Source of the DNA: Pseudomonas spelaei | GTDB lineage: Bacteria; Pseudomonadota; Gammaproteobacteria; Pseudomonadales; Pseudomonadaceae | NCBI RefSeq assembly: GCF_009724245.1 | Contig: NZ_WNNK01000008.1 | Span: forward strand, 167,227 to 231,226 | Direction of reading: 5' to 3' | Length of the DNA: 64,000 bases | Shown: positions 55,010 through 63,817 of the stretch, piece after piece | Position numbering within the stretch: the stretch's first letter is position 1 | Layout: every line of letters starts with the position of its first letter | The notes under the pieces: generated by a model | Told to the model about the DNA's origin: nothing | The model's database searches: none | The model's input: the letters and a program-made list of their open reading frames with translations, nothing else | Position numbers and translations under genes: made by a program

Positions 55010-55141
55010 ATGACCGCCAATGCCAAAAAAACGCGACTCTCTGCGATACCAGCTCTACCGATCCAAAGCGCTACGCCTTGCGAGCGCCTCCACTCATCAG
55101 TGGTACGAAAGCCTGAAACAGACTGGAAACGAGGAAATTGA
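55010..55141 (+). CDS. possible short frame with the best ribosome site (43 codons plus stop)
   Basis: ATG at 55010 is 11 nt after a perfect AGGAGG (54993-54998). Its frame reads MTANAKKTRLSAIPALPIQS and stops at 55141, but it lies out of frame with the 180-residue GNAT-like gene. With one A fewer in the A7 tract (55025-55031) this frame would read MTANAKKRDSLRYQ and continue into that gene. So it is either a leader, a slippage start, or a sequence error; I do not claim it as an independent gene. Confidence 0.3.
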   Translation: MTANAKKTRLSAIPALPIQSATPCERLHSSVVRKPETDWKRGN

Positions 55142-55562
55142 CTTAACAAACGTCCGATTCGAAACAATCAATGCCCATGCACTGGCCGCCTATCAAGACT
55201 GGCGAGAAGACTCACACTTTTCATGGGACGAGGTCACAGGCTGGAAGGCAAGTGAGCCGATGGCGTTCGATTTATCCATCTGGTACGGAAACGAACTCTG
55301 TGGACTGTGCTTCGCCAATCCAAACCAGAGCCGGCTAAGGATCAAGATCATCCGGCTGGAAGGAAAACCTGGAAAGCTACACCCCCTGAAAAGCCGCATA
55401 GCCTCATTGACGATGATTGCCGTTGATCACTATGCCCGGATCATTGGTAGTCAATGGATAGAAATCCAGGAACCCGCACCTGGCGCTATTTCCATCTACC
55501 GTGATCTCGGCTTTGAGTTCGACTCACGAGGCAGGCTTGTGATAGCGGTAGAGAACGAATAG
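55020..55562 (+). CDS. GNAT-like protein of unknown function
   Basis: 180 residues from ATG at 55020. The central part has the look of an acyltransferase core: ELCGLCFANPNQSRLRIKII, an Ala/Ser-rich helix (ASLTMIAVDHYARIIG), and IYRDLGFEFDSRGRLV at the C-terminus, the GNAT A-motif surrogate. It has an N-terminal basic, Arg-rich helix. No signal peptide. The AGGAGG site is 21 nt upstream of this ATG, too far for normal use, which raises the start problem described for 55010. It precedes a 57-residue gene and may form an accessory operon with it. Substrate unknown. Confidence 0.72.
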   Translation: MPKKRDSLRYQLYRSKALRLASASTHQWYESLKQTGNEEIDLTNVRFETINAHALAAYQDWREDSHFSWDEVTGWKASEPMAFDLSIWYGNELCGLCFANPNQSRLRIKIIRLEGKPGKLHPLKSRIASLTMIAVDHYARIIGSQWIEIQEPAPGAISIYRDLGFEFDSRGRLVIAVENE

Positions 55563-55604
55563 CATCATAAATATGTTCAATTAATGATCAGCATTGGAGG
55601 CAAT

Positions 55605-55778
55605 ATGGGAGCACTTTTTGAAAAGCCCGGCACCCGAAATGCATCTTCCAAGGCAGTCAGAGACCCCAAGACTGCCCCACTTAGCGCCAATCAGCGTCGC
55701 TTTCTGAATGCGGCCATGACAAGTGACGTTGAGGAACCCTGTCTTTTGGCAGGCTGCCCAGACAAGCCAAAAACATAA
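55605..55778 (+). CDS. small protein of unknown function (57 residues)
   Basis: Starts MGALFEKPGTRNASSKAVRD with a strong GGAGG 4 nt before the ATG and ends CLLAGCPDKPKT. It is hydrophilic with two cysteines in CLLAGC near the C-terminus. The stop is followed at once by a terminator, so the gene closes the transcript of the GNAT-like gene. I do not know a family; I vaguely recall such a pair together in other pseudomonads. Confidence 0.7.
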   Translation: MGALFEKPGTRNASSKAVRDPKTAPLSANQRRFLNAAMTSDVEEPCLLAGCPDKPKT

Positions 55779-55806
55779 AAAAACCGCTCATCCGAGCGGT
55801 TTTTTT
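55777..55806. terminator. bidirectional rho-independent terminator
   Basis: AAAAAAACCGCTC (55777-55789) and GAGCGGTTTTTTT (55794-55806), 4-nt loop. A and T runs on both sides let it serve the small gene and convergent lpxO. Confidence 0.95.
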
Positions 55807-55821
55807 ATGCCTGCAAAGGCC

Positions 55822-56760
55822 TCAACCAAACAGCCAATACCCCAATGCCCCCAGCACCACTACCGCCAACACTGGCCGCAAGATGCGGTACGCCTTCGGA
55901 TACTTGCGCTTCCACTGCTTGACCCCACCGCTGAAGCTGTCGCTGAAACGCTTGCTCCAGGCGTAGGCCTGGTTAATCCCGCCGACGCGCTCGTCATCCA
56001 GGTTCTGCGGCGCCGTAGCGCGGCCCAATTGGGCGCTGACCCAGCGGTTGATACGGGTCATCAACCGGCTGCTCAACGGGCGTTCGATGTCGCAGAACAG
56101 GATCACACGGGTTTTCTCGGTTTCGTTCTTTACCCAGTGCACGTAGGTCTCGTCGAACATCACGTCTTCACCGTCACGCCAGGCATAGACCTGACCGTCG
56201 ACAAAGATGCGGCAGTCGTCGGAGTTGGGGGTCGACAACCCCAGGTGATAACGCAGGGACCCGGCAAACGGATCGCGATGCGGATTGAGGTGGCTGCCAC
56301 CCGGCAACAAGGCGAACATCGCGCCCTTGACGTTAGGAATGCTGCTGACCAGGGCCACGGTTTTCGGGCACAACAGCTCAGCCGACGGCAGCGGTTTGTC
56401 GTACCACTTGAGGTAGAAACGCTTCCAGCCTTTCTTGAAGAACGAGCCAAAACCGGCGTCGTTGTTCTTCTCGGCGGCGCGAATGTAGCCCTCGTCAAAC
56501 AGGTGCATGGCCTCTTCGCGGATCACTTCCCAGTTGTTCTTGAGCACATCCAGTTCCGGGAACTTGCTGCGATCCAGGTAAGGCTTGGACGGTACCGCAG
56601 AAAAGATGTACATCAAGGCGTTGTAGGGCGCGAACAGCGCCGAGTGGTTGACGAACTGGCGCAACATCGGAAGGCGCGCCTTGCCACGCAAATGCACATA
56701 AAGCGTACTGCCGATAAACAACAGCAACACCGACAACTTGGCGGCCAAAGAAAAGGTCAT
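55822..56760 (-). CDS. lpxO: Lipid A 2-hydroxylase LpxO (aspartyl/asparaginyl beta-hydroxylase family)
   Basis: 312-residue Fe(II)/2-oxoglutarate-dependent dioxygenase, membrane-anchored, that hydroxylates a secondary acyl chain of lipid A. The N-terminus is a hydrophobic anchor (LAAKLSVLLLFIGSTLYVHL) and the C-terminus another. Iron ligands are in HLNPHRDPFAGSLRYHLGL (HxD type, about residue 157) and DETYVHWVKNE with the distal His. ATG at 56760 has CAGGAG 8 nt upstream; the frame runs on to 56910 but has no leader. I recall a similar gene next to mazG in PAO1; the position here differs. Confidence 0.9.
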   Translation of the reverse strand: MTFSLAAKLSVLLLFIGSTLYVHLRGKARLPMLRQFVNHSALFAPYNALMYIFSAVPSKPYLDRSKFPELDVLKNNWEVIREEAMHLFDEGYIRAAEKNNDAGFGSFFKKGWKRFYLKWYDKPLPSAELLCPKTVALVSSIPNVKGAMFALLPGGSHLNPHRDPFAGSLRYHLGLSTPNSDDCRIFVDGQVYAWRDGEDVMFDETYVHWVKNETEKTRVILFCDIERPLSSRLMTRINRWVSAQLGRATAPQNLDDERVGGINQAYAWSKRFSDSFSGGVKQWKRKYPKAYRILRPVLAVVVLGALGYWLFG

Positions 56761-56946
56761 GCAGCAACTCCTGGAAATAGGCGCCTGGCCAACAACCTCC
56801 CACTGAAGGGAAACCAGACGTAGCAGCCGGCCATGATAAACACTCCGGGCCTCGGGAAAAACCCGCGCAATCCAACAATCGGTGTTAAGCACTGCGCGAT
56901 GATGGGCCAATTATGCATAAGGCCCACGCAATCGGGCTGATTTGGG

Positions 56947-57921
56947 TCAAGCCTGGTTTTCCTGATCGGTAAACAAATCGCTGAACAACATGCTCGACAG
57001 GTATCGCTCACCGGAGTCCGGCAGTACAACGACGATGGTCTTGCCCTGCATTTCCGGCTTCTGGGCCAGGCGTACCGCCACGGCCATCGCGGCGCCACAG
57101 GAAATACCGCAGAGAATCCCTTCCTCTTGCATCAACCGCAGGGCCATGGCCTTGGATTCGTCATCACTGACCAGCTCAACCCGGTCGACCATCGACAGAT
57201 CGAGGTTTTTCGGCACAAACCCGGCACCAATACCCTGAATCTTGTGAGGGCTGGGCTTGACCTCCTCGCCGGCCAACGTTTGGGTAATCACCGGAGAAGT
57301 GATGGGCTCCACCGCCACCGACAGGATCGGCTTGCCCTGGGTGTTCTTGATATAGCGGGACACCCCGGTGATGGTACCTCCCGTCCCCACGCCCGCCACC
57401 AACACGTCCACCGCGCCATCGGTATCGTTCCAGATTTCCGGACCGGTGGTTTTCTCGTGGATCGCCGGGTTGGCCGGGTTATCGAACTGGGCCGGCATAA
57501 AGTATTGGGCCGGATCACTGGCGAGGATTTCCCCGGCCTTTTCAATCGCGCCCTTCATGCCCTTGGCCGGTTCGGTCAACACCAACTCGGCCCCCAGGGC
57601 CTTGAGCACCTTGCGCCGTTCAATGCTCATGGACGACGGCATGGTCAACAGCAACTTGTAGCCCCGGGCGGCGGCGACAAACGCCAGGCCGATCCCGGTA
57701 TTGCCCGACGTGGGCTCGACAATGGTCATCCCCGGTTTGAGTTTTCCGCGGCTTTCAGCGTCCCAGATCATGTTCGCGCCAATCCGGCACTTCACCGAAT
57801 ACCCCGGGTTACGCCCTTCGGTCTTGGCCAGGATCGTCACGCCACGGGGCGCGATACGGTTGATCTGAACCAGGGGCGTGTTACCGATGGAGTGCGCGTT
57901 GTCTGCAAAAATGCGGCTCAT
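56947..57921 (-). CDS. cysK: Cysteine synthase A
   Basis: 324-residue PLP enzyme making cysteine from O-acetylserine and sulfide. The PLP lysine is in [11 protein letters not shown] (about residue 42), substrate loop [11 protein letters not shown], Gly-rich phosphate loop [10 protein letters not shown], and the C-terminal DSGERYLS. Clearly CysK-type rather than CysM (compare 12492-13394). GAGGA precedes the ATG. Divergent from the MoxR/VWA operon. Confidence 0.95.
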   Translation of the reverse strand: MSRIFADNAHSIGNTPLVQINRIAPRGVTILAKTEGRNPGYSVKCRIGANMIWDAESRGKLKPGMTIVEPTSGNTGIGLAFVAAARGYKLLLTMPSSMSIERRKVLKALGAELVLTEPAKGMKGAIEKAGEILASDPAQYFMPAQFDNPANPAIHEKTTGPEIWNDTDGAVDVLVAGVGTGGTITGVSRYIKNTQGKPILSVAVEPITSPVITQTLAGEEVKPSPHKIQGIGAGFVPKNLDLSMVDRVELVSDDESKAMALRLMQEEGILCGISCGAAMAVAVRLAQKPEMQGKTIVVVLPDSGERYLSSMLFSDLFTDQENQA

Positions 57922-58030
57922 GACGGGTCCTCATTGCACCATTTGGAGAGGTCCCAAGGGTATGCCTCGTGTCCCGAGGCGTCCAGTCAAGGCGAACGCC
58001 CAGCGCGGACTGAACGCAATGTGACTGCCC

Positions 58031-58045
58031 ATTCAGAGACTGAAT
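58031..58045. promoter_or_regulatory. perfect 15-bp dyad before the moxR promoter
   Basis: ATTCAG (58031-58036) and CTGAAT (58040-58045) with a 3-bp spacer, 12 bp before the putative -35. A candidate operator for the MoxR/VWA operon or for cysK (110 bp away). No regulator is known. Confidence 0.4.
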
Positions 58046-58057
58046 AGCCCGTCTGCG

Positions 58058-58087
58058 TTCACAGTCGCCGGGCCTGCGCGGTATAGT
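58058..58087 (+). promoter_or_regulatory. putative sigma-70 promoter of the MoxR/VWA operon
   Basis: TTCACA (58058-58063) and TATAGT (58082-58087), spacer 18 bp, 66 bp before the moxR-type ATG. Confidence 0.45.
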
Positions 58088-58153
58088 CGGCCCATTACTG
58101 ATGATTCGTCCCCAGGCCCGCCGCCTGTGGGCGTCACGCTCGAGGAATGACCG

Positions 58154-58999
58154 ATGAAGTTCGAAGGCACCCAGGCCTACGTTGCCACCGATGACCTGAA
58201 ACTGGCCGTCAACGCCGCCATCACCCTGGAGCGACCATTGCTGGTCAAGGGCGAACCGGGCACCGGCAAGACCATGCTCGCCGAGCAACTGGCCGAATCC
58301 TTTGGCGCCCGCCTGATCACCTGGCACATCAAGTCCACCACCAAAGCCCATCAGGGCCTGTACGAGTACGACGCGGTCAGCCGCCTGCGGGACTCGCAGC
58401 TGGGTGTGGACAAGGTCCACGACGTGCGCAACTACCTGAAAAAGGGCAAGCTCTGGGAAGCCTTCGAGTCCGAGGAGCGGGTAATCCTGCTGATCGATGA
58501 AATCGACAAGGCTGACATTGAGTTCCCCAACGACCTGCTGCAAGAACTCGACAAGATGGAGTTCTACGTCTACGAAATCGACGAGACCATCAAGGCCAAG
58601 AAGCGTCCGATCATCATCATTACCTCCAACAACGAAAAAGAGCTGCCGGATGCGTTCCTGCGCCGCTGCTTCTTCCACTACATTGCCTTCCCCGACCGCA
58701 CCACGCTGCAGAAAATCGTCGACGTGCATTACCCGGACATCAAGAAAGACCTGGTCAGCGAAGCCCTCGACGTGTTCTTCGACGTGCGCAAGGTGCCCGG
58801 CCTGAAGAAGAAACCTTCCACCTCCGAACTGGTGGACTGGCTGAAGCTGCTGATGGCCGACAACATCGGTGAAGCGGTGTTGCGCGAGCGTGATCCGACC
58901 AAGGCCATCCCGCCCCTGGCCGGTGCCCTGGTGAAAAACGAGCAAGACGTGCAACTGCTCGAGCGCCTGGCGTTCATGAGCCGTCGCGGCACTCGATAA
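58154..58999 (+). CDS. MoxR-family AAA+ ATPase
   Basis: 281 residues. Walker A GEPGTGKTM (about residue 34), Walker B LLIDEIDKAD (about 115), sensor-1 IIITSNNEKELPDAFLRRCF. It belongs to the MoxR AAA+ group, chaperone-like ATPases that work with VWA proteins in metal insertion, complex assembly or stress. The VWA partner is next (11 bp), so the pair is an operon. Substrate complex unknown. Confidence 0.9.
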   Translation: MKFEGTQAYVATDDLKLAVNAAITLERPLLVKGEPGTGKTMLAEQLAESFGARLITWHIKSTTKAHQGLYEYDAVSRLRDSQLGVDKVHDVRNYLKKGKLWEAFESEERVILLIDEIDKADIEFPNDLLQELDKMEFYVYEIDETIKAKKRPIIIITSNNEKELPDAFLRRCFFHYIAFPDRTTLQKIVDVHYPDIKKDLVSEALDVFFDVRKVPGLKKKPSTSELVDWLKLLMADNIGEAVLRERDPTKAIPPLAGALVKNEQDVQLLERLAFMSRRGTR

Positions 59000-59010
59000 G
59001 GGCAATCGCC

Positions 59011-60189
59011 ATGCTGCTCAACCTGTTCAATGAAATGCGTGCAGCCAAGGTGCCGGTCTCGGTGCGTGAACTGCTGGACCTGATCAACGCGCTGAAACAG
59101 CGCGTGACCTTCGCCGACATGGACGAGTTTTATTACTTGGCCCGGGCGATCCTGGTGAAGGACGAACGGCATTTCGACAAGTTCGACCGGGCCTTCAGTG
59201 CCTATTTCAACGGTCTGGAAAAACTCGACGACCACCTGCAGGCACTGATTCCCGAAGACTGGCTGCGCAAGGAGTTCGAGCGTTCGTTGACTGACGAAGA
59301 ACGTGCGCAGATCCAGTCCCTGGGCGGCCTCGACAAGTTGATCGAAGAATTCAAGAAACGTCTGGAAGAACAGAAAGAACGCCACGCCGGCGGTAACAGG
59401 TGGATTGGCACCGGCGGTACTAGCCCGTTTGGCTCCGGCGGCTTCAACCCGGAAGGCATTCGTGTCGGCGACGCCGGCAATCGCCAGGGCAAAGCGGTCA
59501 AGGTATGGGACCAGCGCGAGTACAAAAACCTCGACGATCAGGTAGAACTGGGCACCCGCAACATCAAGATCGCCCTGCGCCGCCTGCGTAAATTCGCCCG
59601 TCAAGGCGCGGCGGAAGAACTGGACATCGACGGTACTATCGACCACACCGCCCGCGATGCCGGCTTGCTGAATATCCAGATGCGCCCGGAACGGCGCAAT
59701 ACCATCAAGCTGCTGTTGCTGTTCGATATCGGCGGCTCGATGGACGCCCATGTGAAGACCTGTGAAGAACTGTTCTCGGCCTGCAAGACCGAGTTCAAGC
59801 ACCTGGAGTACTTCTACTTCCACAACTTCATTTATGAATCGGTGTGGAAGAACAACATGCGCCGGGGCTCGGAACGCACCTCGACCCAGGACTTACTGCA
59901 CAAGTACGGCGCCGACTACAAAGTGATCTTTATCGGCGATGCAGCCATGGCGCCTTATGAGATCACCCAGGCGGGCGGCAGTGTCGAGCACTGGAACGAA
60001 GAGCCGGGCTATGTGTGGATGCAGCGGTTCATGGAGAAGTACAAGAAACTGATCTGGATTAACCCGTATCCGAAAGACACCTGGGGTTATACGGCGTCGA
60101 CCGGCATCGTGCGGGATCTGATCGAGGACCAGATGTATCCGCTGACGTTGCGCGGGCTTGAGGAAGGGATGCGCTTCTTGTCCAAATAA
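59011..60189 (+). CDS. VWA-domain protein (CoxE-like) partner of the MoxR ATPase
   Basis: 392 residues: an N-terminal helical region (1-120), a Gly-rich loop (GGNRWIGTGGTSPFGSGGFN, about 125-145), and a C-terminal VWA fold. The MIDAS-like motif reads LLFDIGGSMDAH (about residues 240-251): Asp-x-Gly-x-Ser instead of the canonical Asp-x-Ser-x-Ser, which may weaken metal binding. Downstream of the AAA+ gene. No membrane segment. Known families of this sort act in assembly of large protein complexes. Confidence 0.88.
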   Translation: MLLNLFNEMRAAKVPVSVRELLDLINALKQRVTFADMDEFYYLARAILVKDERHFDKFDRAFSAYFNGLEKLDDHLQALIPEDWLRKEFERSLTDEERAQIQSLGGLDKLIEEFKKRLEEQKERHAGGNRWIGTGGTSPFGSGGFNPEGIRVGDAGNRQGKAVKVWDQREYKNLDDQVELGTRNIKIALRRLRKFARQGAAEELDIDGTIDHTARDAGLLNIQMRPERRNTIKLLLLFDIGGSMDAHVKTCEELFSACKTEFKHLEYFYFHNFIYESVWKNNMRRGSERTSTQDLLHKYGADYKVIFIGDAAMAPYEITQAGGSVEHWNEEPGYVWMQRFMEKYKKLIWINPYPKDTWGYTASTGIVRDLIEDQMYPLTLRGLEEGMRFLSK

Positions 60190-60213
60190 CCAATTCTCAA
60201 AATCACGACGCTC

Positions 60214-60308
60214 AAATGTGGGGGCGGGCTTGCTCGCGAAGGCGGTGGGTCAGTTAATACATGGTTGACTGACACGGCCTCTTCGCGAGCAAGCCCGCTC
60301 CCACATTT
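60214..60308. repeat. REP doublet, GTGGGAGCGGGCTTGCTCGC family
   Basis: Inverted copies GTGGGGGCGGGCTTGCTCGC (left) and GCGAGCAAGCCCGCTCCCAC (right), lying between the ends of the VWA and pxpC genes. The inner segment carries GGTCAGT/ACTGAC. Confidence 0.9.
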
Positions 60309-60324
60309 AGTTCTGCGGCGCTCT

Positions 60325-61248
60325 TCAGTCTCTGGCAAATCGTCGCAAATATTCGACGTGCTGCTGATGCGCCGTCTCCTGCACCACCGGCGCCAACCGC
60401 ACCTTCTCCCCCGGCAAACACTGCGCCAGCCGCGCCAGCGCCAACGGCGTCAATGCCCCCAATCGCGGATAACCGCCAATGGTCTGCCGGTCGTTAAGCA
60501 ACACAATCGGCTGCCCATCCGGCGGCACCTGGATGCCCCCCAACGGGATACCTTCGGAAATCAGTGACCGTCCCTGATACTCCAACGGCGTCCCCAGCAA
60601 ACGCATACCCATGCGGTCGGCACGGCTGTCCAGGGTCCACTCGGTATTGAACGCATCAAACAGGCTCTGCCCTCTGAACTGACCGATCTGCGCCCCAACG
60701 ATCAACGCCAGAGGCGCCTTTGATTGCAGGTTCGGCAACTGCTCGGCAGACAACACGCGCATATCGCCGCCTGTGCCGGAGTACCTCAGATATGCCCCCT
60801 CGGACAGCGCCCGACCCAAGCCGTCCAACCCGCCCAACTCTTCACGTCCGACACTGGCGCAACTGCCAAGTACCTTCGGCGCATCAAAGCCTCCCGGTGC
60901 CGCCAAATAGGCTCGGGCACCGCTGAATGGCTGAGTGAACCGCAAGCGCTGGCCTTTTTGCAGGATAAAACTGCGTCCGGGGCTGATCGCTCGCTCATCC
61001 ACATAAGCCCCAAGGTCCGCCCCGGCCAACGCCAACAGGCAATATTCCTCAGCCTGCACGGTGAACCCGCCCAAGGTGATTTCCACCACAGGCGCATCCA
61101 GTGCATTACCCAGCAACCAGTTAGCCCAGGACATCGACACCCAATCCAGCGCCCCCCCCTGAGTCACGCCCAGGTGCCTGACACCAAAACGTCCGGCATC
61201 CTGCAGCAGGCACAGTGGGGTGCTGGCCTCGATCAACAAGCGGCTCAT
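60325..61248 (-). CDS. pxpC: 5-oxoprolinase subunit C (KipA/biotin-dependent carboxylase-like fold)
   Basis: 307-residue subunit of ATP-dependent 5-oxoprolinase PxpABC, which opens 5-oxoproline (pyroglutamate) to glutamate. It shows CLLQDAGRFGVRHLGVTQGG and GALDWVSMSWANWLLGN at the N-terminus, and MGMRLLGTPLEY in the C-terminal part. The ATG overlaps the pxpB stop by 4 bp (ATGA). Confidence 0.94.
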   Translation of the reverse strand: MSRLLIEASTPLCLLQDAGRFGVRHLGVTQGGALDWVSMSWANWLLGNALDAPVVEITLGGFTVQAEEYCLLALAGADLGAYVDERAISPGRSFILQKGQRLRFTQPFSGARAYLAAPGGFDAPKVLGSCASVGREELGGLDGLGRALSEGAYLRYSGTGGDMRVLSAEQLPNLQSKAPLALIVGAQIGQFRGQSLFDAFNTEWTLDSRADRMGMRLLGTPLEYQGRSLISEGIPLGGIQVPPDGQPIVLLNDRQTIGGYPRLGALTPLALARLAQCLPGEKVRLAPVVQETAHQQHVEYLRRFARD

Positions 61249-61949
61249 GCCTGCGCCTCCAACGGCGTGTCATCGCCATCCAGGTGGATGAATTCGGCAT
61301 GATCGACGGGCTCGAACCGCACAGTATCTCCCGGCTGCATCAGGCTATAGCCATCGCGCGCTCGATCGAACAGTTTGGCCGGGGTGCGGCCGATCAGGTT
61401 CCAGCCGCCCGGCGACACCACCGGATAAGCGGCGGTTTGTCGTTCGGCGATGCCCACGCTGCCGGCTGCTATCCGCTTGCGCGGGGTGTTCAGCCGGGGA
61501 GTGGCGAGCACCTCATCCACCAGCCCCATAAAAGCAAAACCTGGGGCAAAACCCAGGGCAAACACCTGATATTCATGTTGGCTGTGACGACGAATCACCT
61601 CCTCCACCGACAGGCCGCTACGCTGGGCCAACACTGTCAGTTCTGGCCCGACAGTGAGGTCATACCAGACCGGCAGCACATGGCACTGTCCGCTGCCCTT
61701 GGGCTCAGGTTGCAACCCATTCAGCGCCAGGCTAATCAACTCCCGAGCCTGGGCCGGGCTCAACGCAAGCAGGTCGTAATGCACCATCAGGGTGGTGTAA
61801 GACGGCACCAGGTCCACCAGCGCCGCACCAAAGCCTTCCCGCAGGCGACGAGTGGCTGCCAGCATCCAGGGCATATTGTCTTCAGCAATCACATCAAACA
61901 GACGCACCATCAGGCAATCGATGGCCACCACTTCAATCCGCGGTTTCAT
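61245..61949 (-). CDS. pxpB: 5-oxoprolinase subunit B (KipI-like)
   Basis: 234-residue subunit [24 protein letters not shown] is the signature stretch, and [14 protein letters not shown] lies near the C-terminus. ATG at 61949 overlaps the pxpA stop by 4 bp; the longer frame to 62018 is excluded by that. Partners are pxpA and pxpC. Confidence 0.93.
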   Translation of the reverse strand: MKPRIEVVAIDCLMVRLFDVIAEDNMPWMLAATRRLREGFGAALVDLVPSYTTLMVHYDLLALSPAQARELISLALNGLQPEPKGSGQCHVLPVWYDLTVGPELTVLAQRSGLSVEEVIRRHSQHEYQVFALGFAPGFAFMGLVDEVLATPRLNTPRKRIAAGSVGIAERQTAAYPVVSPGGWNLIGRTPAKLFDRARDGYSLMQPGDTVRFEPVDHAEFIHLDGDDTPLEAQA

Positions 61950-62686
61950 CGTAGGGTCAAGGCCTCGCGGATGCGCTGGACCGCCGCCACCGAACTGACA
62001 TTGTCGCCGTGCACGCACAGCGTGTTGGCCTGTAAGTACAAGGCACTGCCGTCACTGGCAGTGAGTGGTTCACCACGGGAAATGATCAAGGCCTGCTCGA
62101 CGATTTGATCCGGGTCGCGATGCACCGCACCAGGCAACAAGCGGGAAACCAGATGCCCGGCGCTGTCATACGCCCGGTCGGCAAATGCCTCGAACCATAA
62201 CGTCACGCCATATTCGTCACCCAAGGCCTGAGCGGCGCTGTTGTCGCGGGTGGCCATCAGCATCAGCGGCAACTCACCATACGCCGCCACGGCCTTGATC
62301 ACCGCGCGCAATTGCTCGGGCTTGGCCATCATGTCGTTGTACATCGCACCATGGGGTTTGACGTAACTGACCCGGCCCCCCTGGGCCCGGCAAATACCTT
62401 CAAGGGCGCCTATCTGGTAGTGCAGCAGGTCCTGGATTTCCTGGGGCGTATAAGCAATGGAGCGGCGGCCGAAGCCCGCCAGATCCTGATACGCAGGATG
62501 CGCACCGACCTGCACACCATGCTGGAACGCCAGGCTGACGGTCTTGCGCATGATGCTCGGGTCACCGGCGTGAAAGCCGCACGCCACATTAGCGCAGTCA
62601 ATGAACGGCATGACTTCGGCATCCAGACCCAAGGTCCAGTTGCCAAAGCTTTCGCCGATGTCGCAGTTCAATAGCAGGCGGCTCAC
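61946..62686 (-). CDS. pxpA: 5-oxoprolinase subunit A (LamB/YcsF)
   Basis: 246-residue subunit [18 protein letters not shown] at the N-terminus, [15 protein letters not shown] (about 33-47), and [12 protein letters not shown] (about 105-116) are family signatures. The start is GTG at 62686, preceded by AGGAG at the right spacing; the ATG 21 nt upstream lacks a site. First gene of the operon. Confidence 0.94.
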   Translation of the reverse strand: MSRLLLNCDIGESFGNWTLGLDAEVMPFIDCANVACGFHAGDPSIMRKTVSLAFQHGVQVGAHPAYQDLAGFGRRSIAYTPQEIQDLLHYQIGALEGICRAQGGRVSYVKPHGAMYNDMMAKPEQLRAVIKAVAAYGELPLMLMATRDNSAAQALGDEYGVTLWFEAFADRAYDSAGHLVSRLLPGAVHRDPDQIVEQALIISRGEPLTASDGSALYLQANTLCVHGDNVSSVAAVQRIREALTLR

Positions 62687-62725
62687 GGTAAGGACTCCTG
62701 TAGGCATTATTTTTTTGTAGTGTGG

Positions 62726-62742
62726 GATCTTTTACCAAGATC
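62726..62742. promoter_or_regulatory. dyad between pxpA and the divergent LysR gene
   Basis: GATCTT (62726-62731) and AAGATC (62737-62742), perfect, 5-bp spacer; contains an ATC-N9-GAT pattern fitting LysR boxes. 40 bp before the pxpA start and 122 bp before the regulator. It probably binds the product of that LysR gene. Confidence 0.5.
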
Positions 62743-62864
62743 TCGCAACGATGTTGTCCTGAACCCCCACGACGCTTATCGTGAGACGGCTCGATTTTTG
62801 GCGTTTGCCTCAGGCGGCGTCCAACTAATAAAAACCGATCCATGCATAAGAAAAAGTTGATCCC

Positions 62865-63794
62865 ATGAATTTGAAGTTCCTTGAAACCTTCGTCTGGGTG
62901 GCCAAGCTCAAGAGTTTTCGCCTCACGGCAGAGAAACTCTTCACCACCCAGGCCTCGATCTCCAGCCGCATTGCCGTGCTGGAAAGCGAGTTGGGGGTGA
63001 AGCTGTTCCTGCGCGACTCCCGTGGTGTAAGCCTGACGCCGGAAGGCTTGAAGGTGCTCGACTATGCCGAGCAGATGATGCTCACCATGCAGGGGCTCAA
63101 GCAATCCCTGGAAACCACCAGCAGCAAGGTTGGACGGATCCGCATCGGCGCCATGGACACCGTGATCCACACCTGGCTCAGCCCGTTGGTGGCAGAGCTG
63201 ATGGACCATTTCCCGCTGGTGGAAATCGAACTGGTCGCCGATACCGCATTGAACCTCAGCGATCAGTTGCAAAAGGGCTTTCTCGACCTGATCCTGCAAA
63301 CCGACCTGCTGCGCCAGGAAACCCTGCGCAGCCTGGAACTGGCCAGCCACCCCATGGGCTGGATTGTCGCCAGCCAGTCGATCTACAACCGCGACTATGC
63401 CTCCCTCGCCGACCTGGCCCAGGAGCGCATCATCACCTACTCGAAAAACTCCCATCCCCATCAGGATGTACTGAGCCTGATGCAAGCCAACGGGGTGGCC
63501 GCGCCGCGGATGAACTGCGTGAACTCGGTGTCGGCGATTACCCGTTTACTGCGCGATGGTTTCGGTATTGGCGCATTGCCACCAGTGCTGGTCAGCGAGG
63601 AACTGGCACGAGGTGAGTTGGTGATGCTGCCCATGGAGCAACGGCCGCCGAACTTGCAGGTGGTGGTGTCGTGGCGGGTTGGCGTGGAACTGGTGGAAGA
63701 GATTGTCGGGCTGTGCCAGACGGTCGTGGCCCGGTATGCGTTGGAAGTGGGTGAGGAACTGATGGTGCTCAGCAAACCTTCGACTGGCACCTGA
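62865..63794 (+). CDS. LysR-type regulator, probable regulator of pxpABC
   Basis: 309 residues: HTH in LKFLETFVWVAKLKSFRLTA and TTQASISSRIAVLESELG, then a substrate-binding domain with GRIRIGAMDTVIHTWLSP. It is divergent from pxpA, 178 bp apart, with a LysR-type dyad in the gap. The ligand is probably 5-oxoproline or an amino-acid derivative; this is inference. Confidence 0.9.
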   Translation: MNLKFLETFVWVAKLKSFRLTAEKLFTTQASISSRIAVLESELGVKLFLRDSRGVSLTPEGLKVLDYAEQMMLTMQGLKQSLETTSSKVGRIRIGAMDTVIHTWLSPLVAELMDHFPLVEIELVADTALNLSDQLQKGFLDLILQTDLLRQETLRSLELASHPMGWIVASQSIYNRDYASLADLAQERIITYSKNSHPHQDVLSLMQANGVAAPRMNCVNSVSAITRLLRDGFGIGALPPVLVSEELARGELVMLPMEQRPPNLQVVVSWRVGVELVEEIVGLCQTVVARYALEVGEELMVLSKPSTGT

Positions 63795-63817
63795 CCGACT
63801 GACGAAACCGGATTAAC

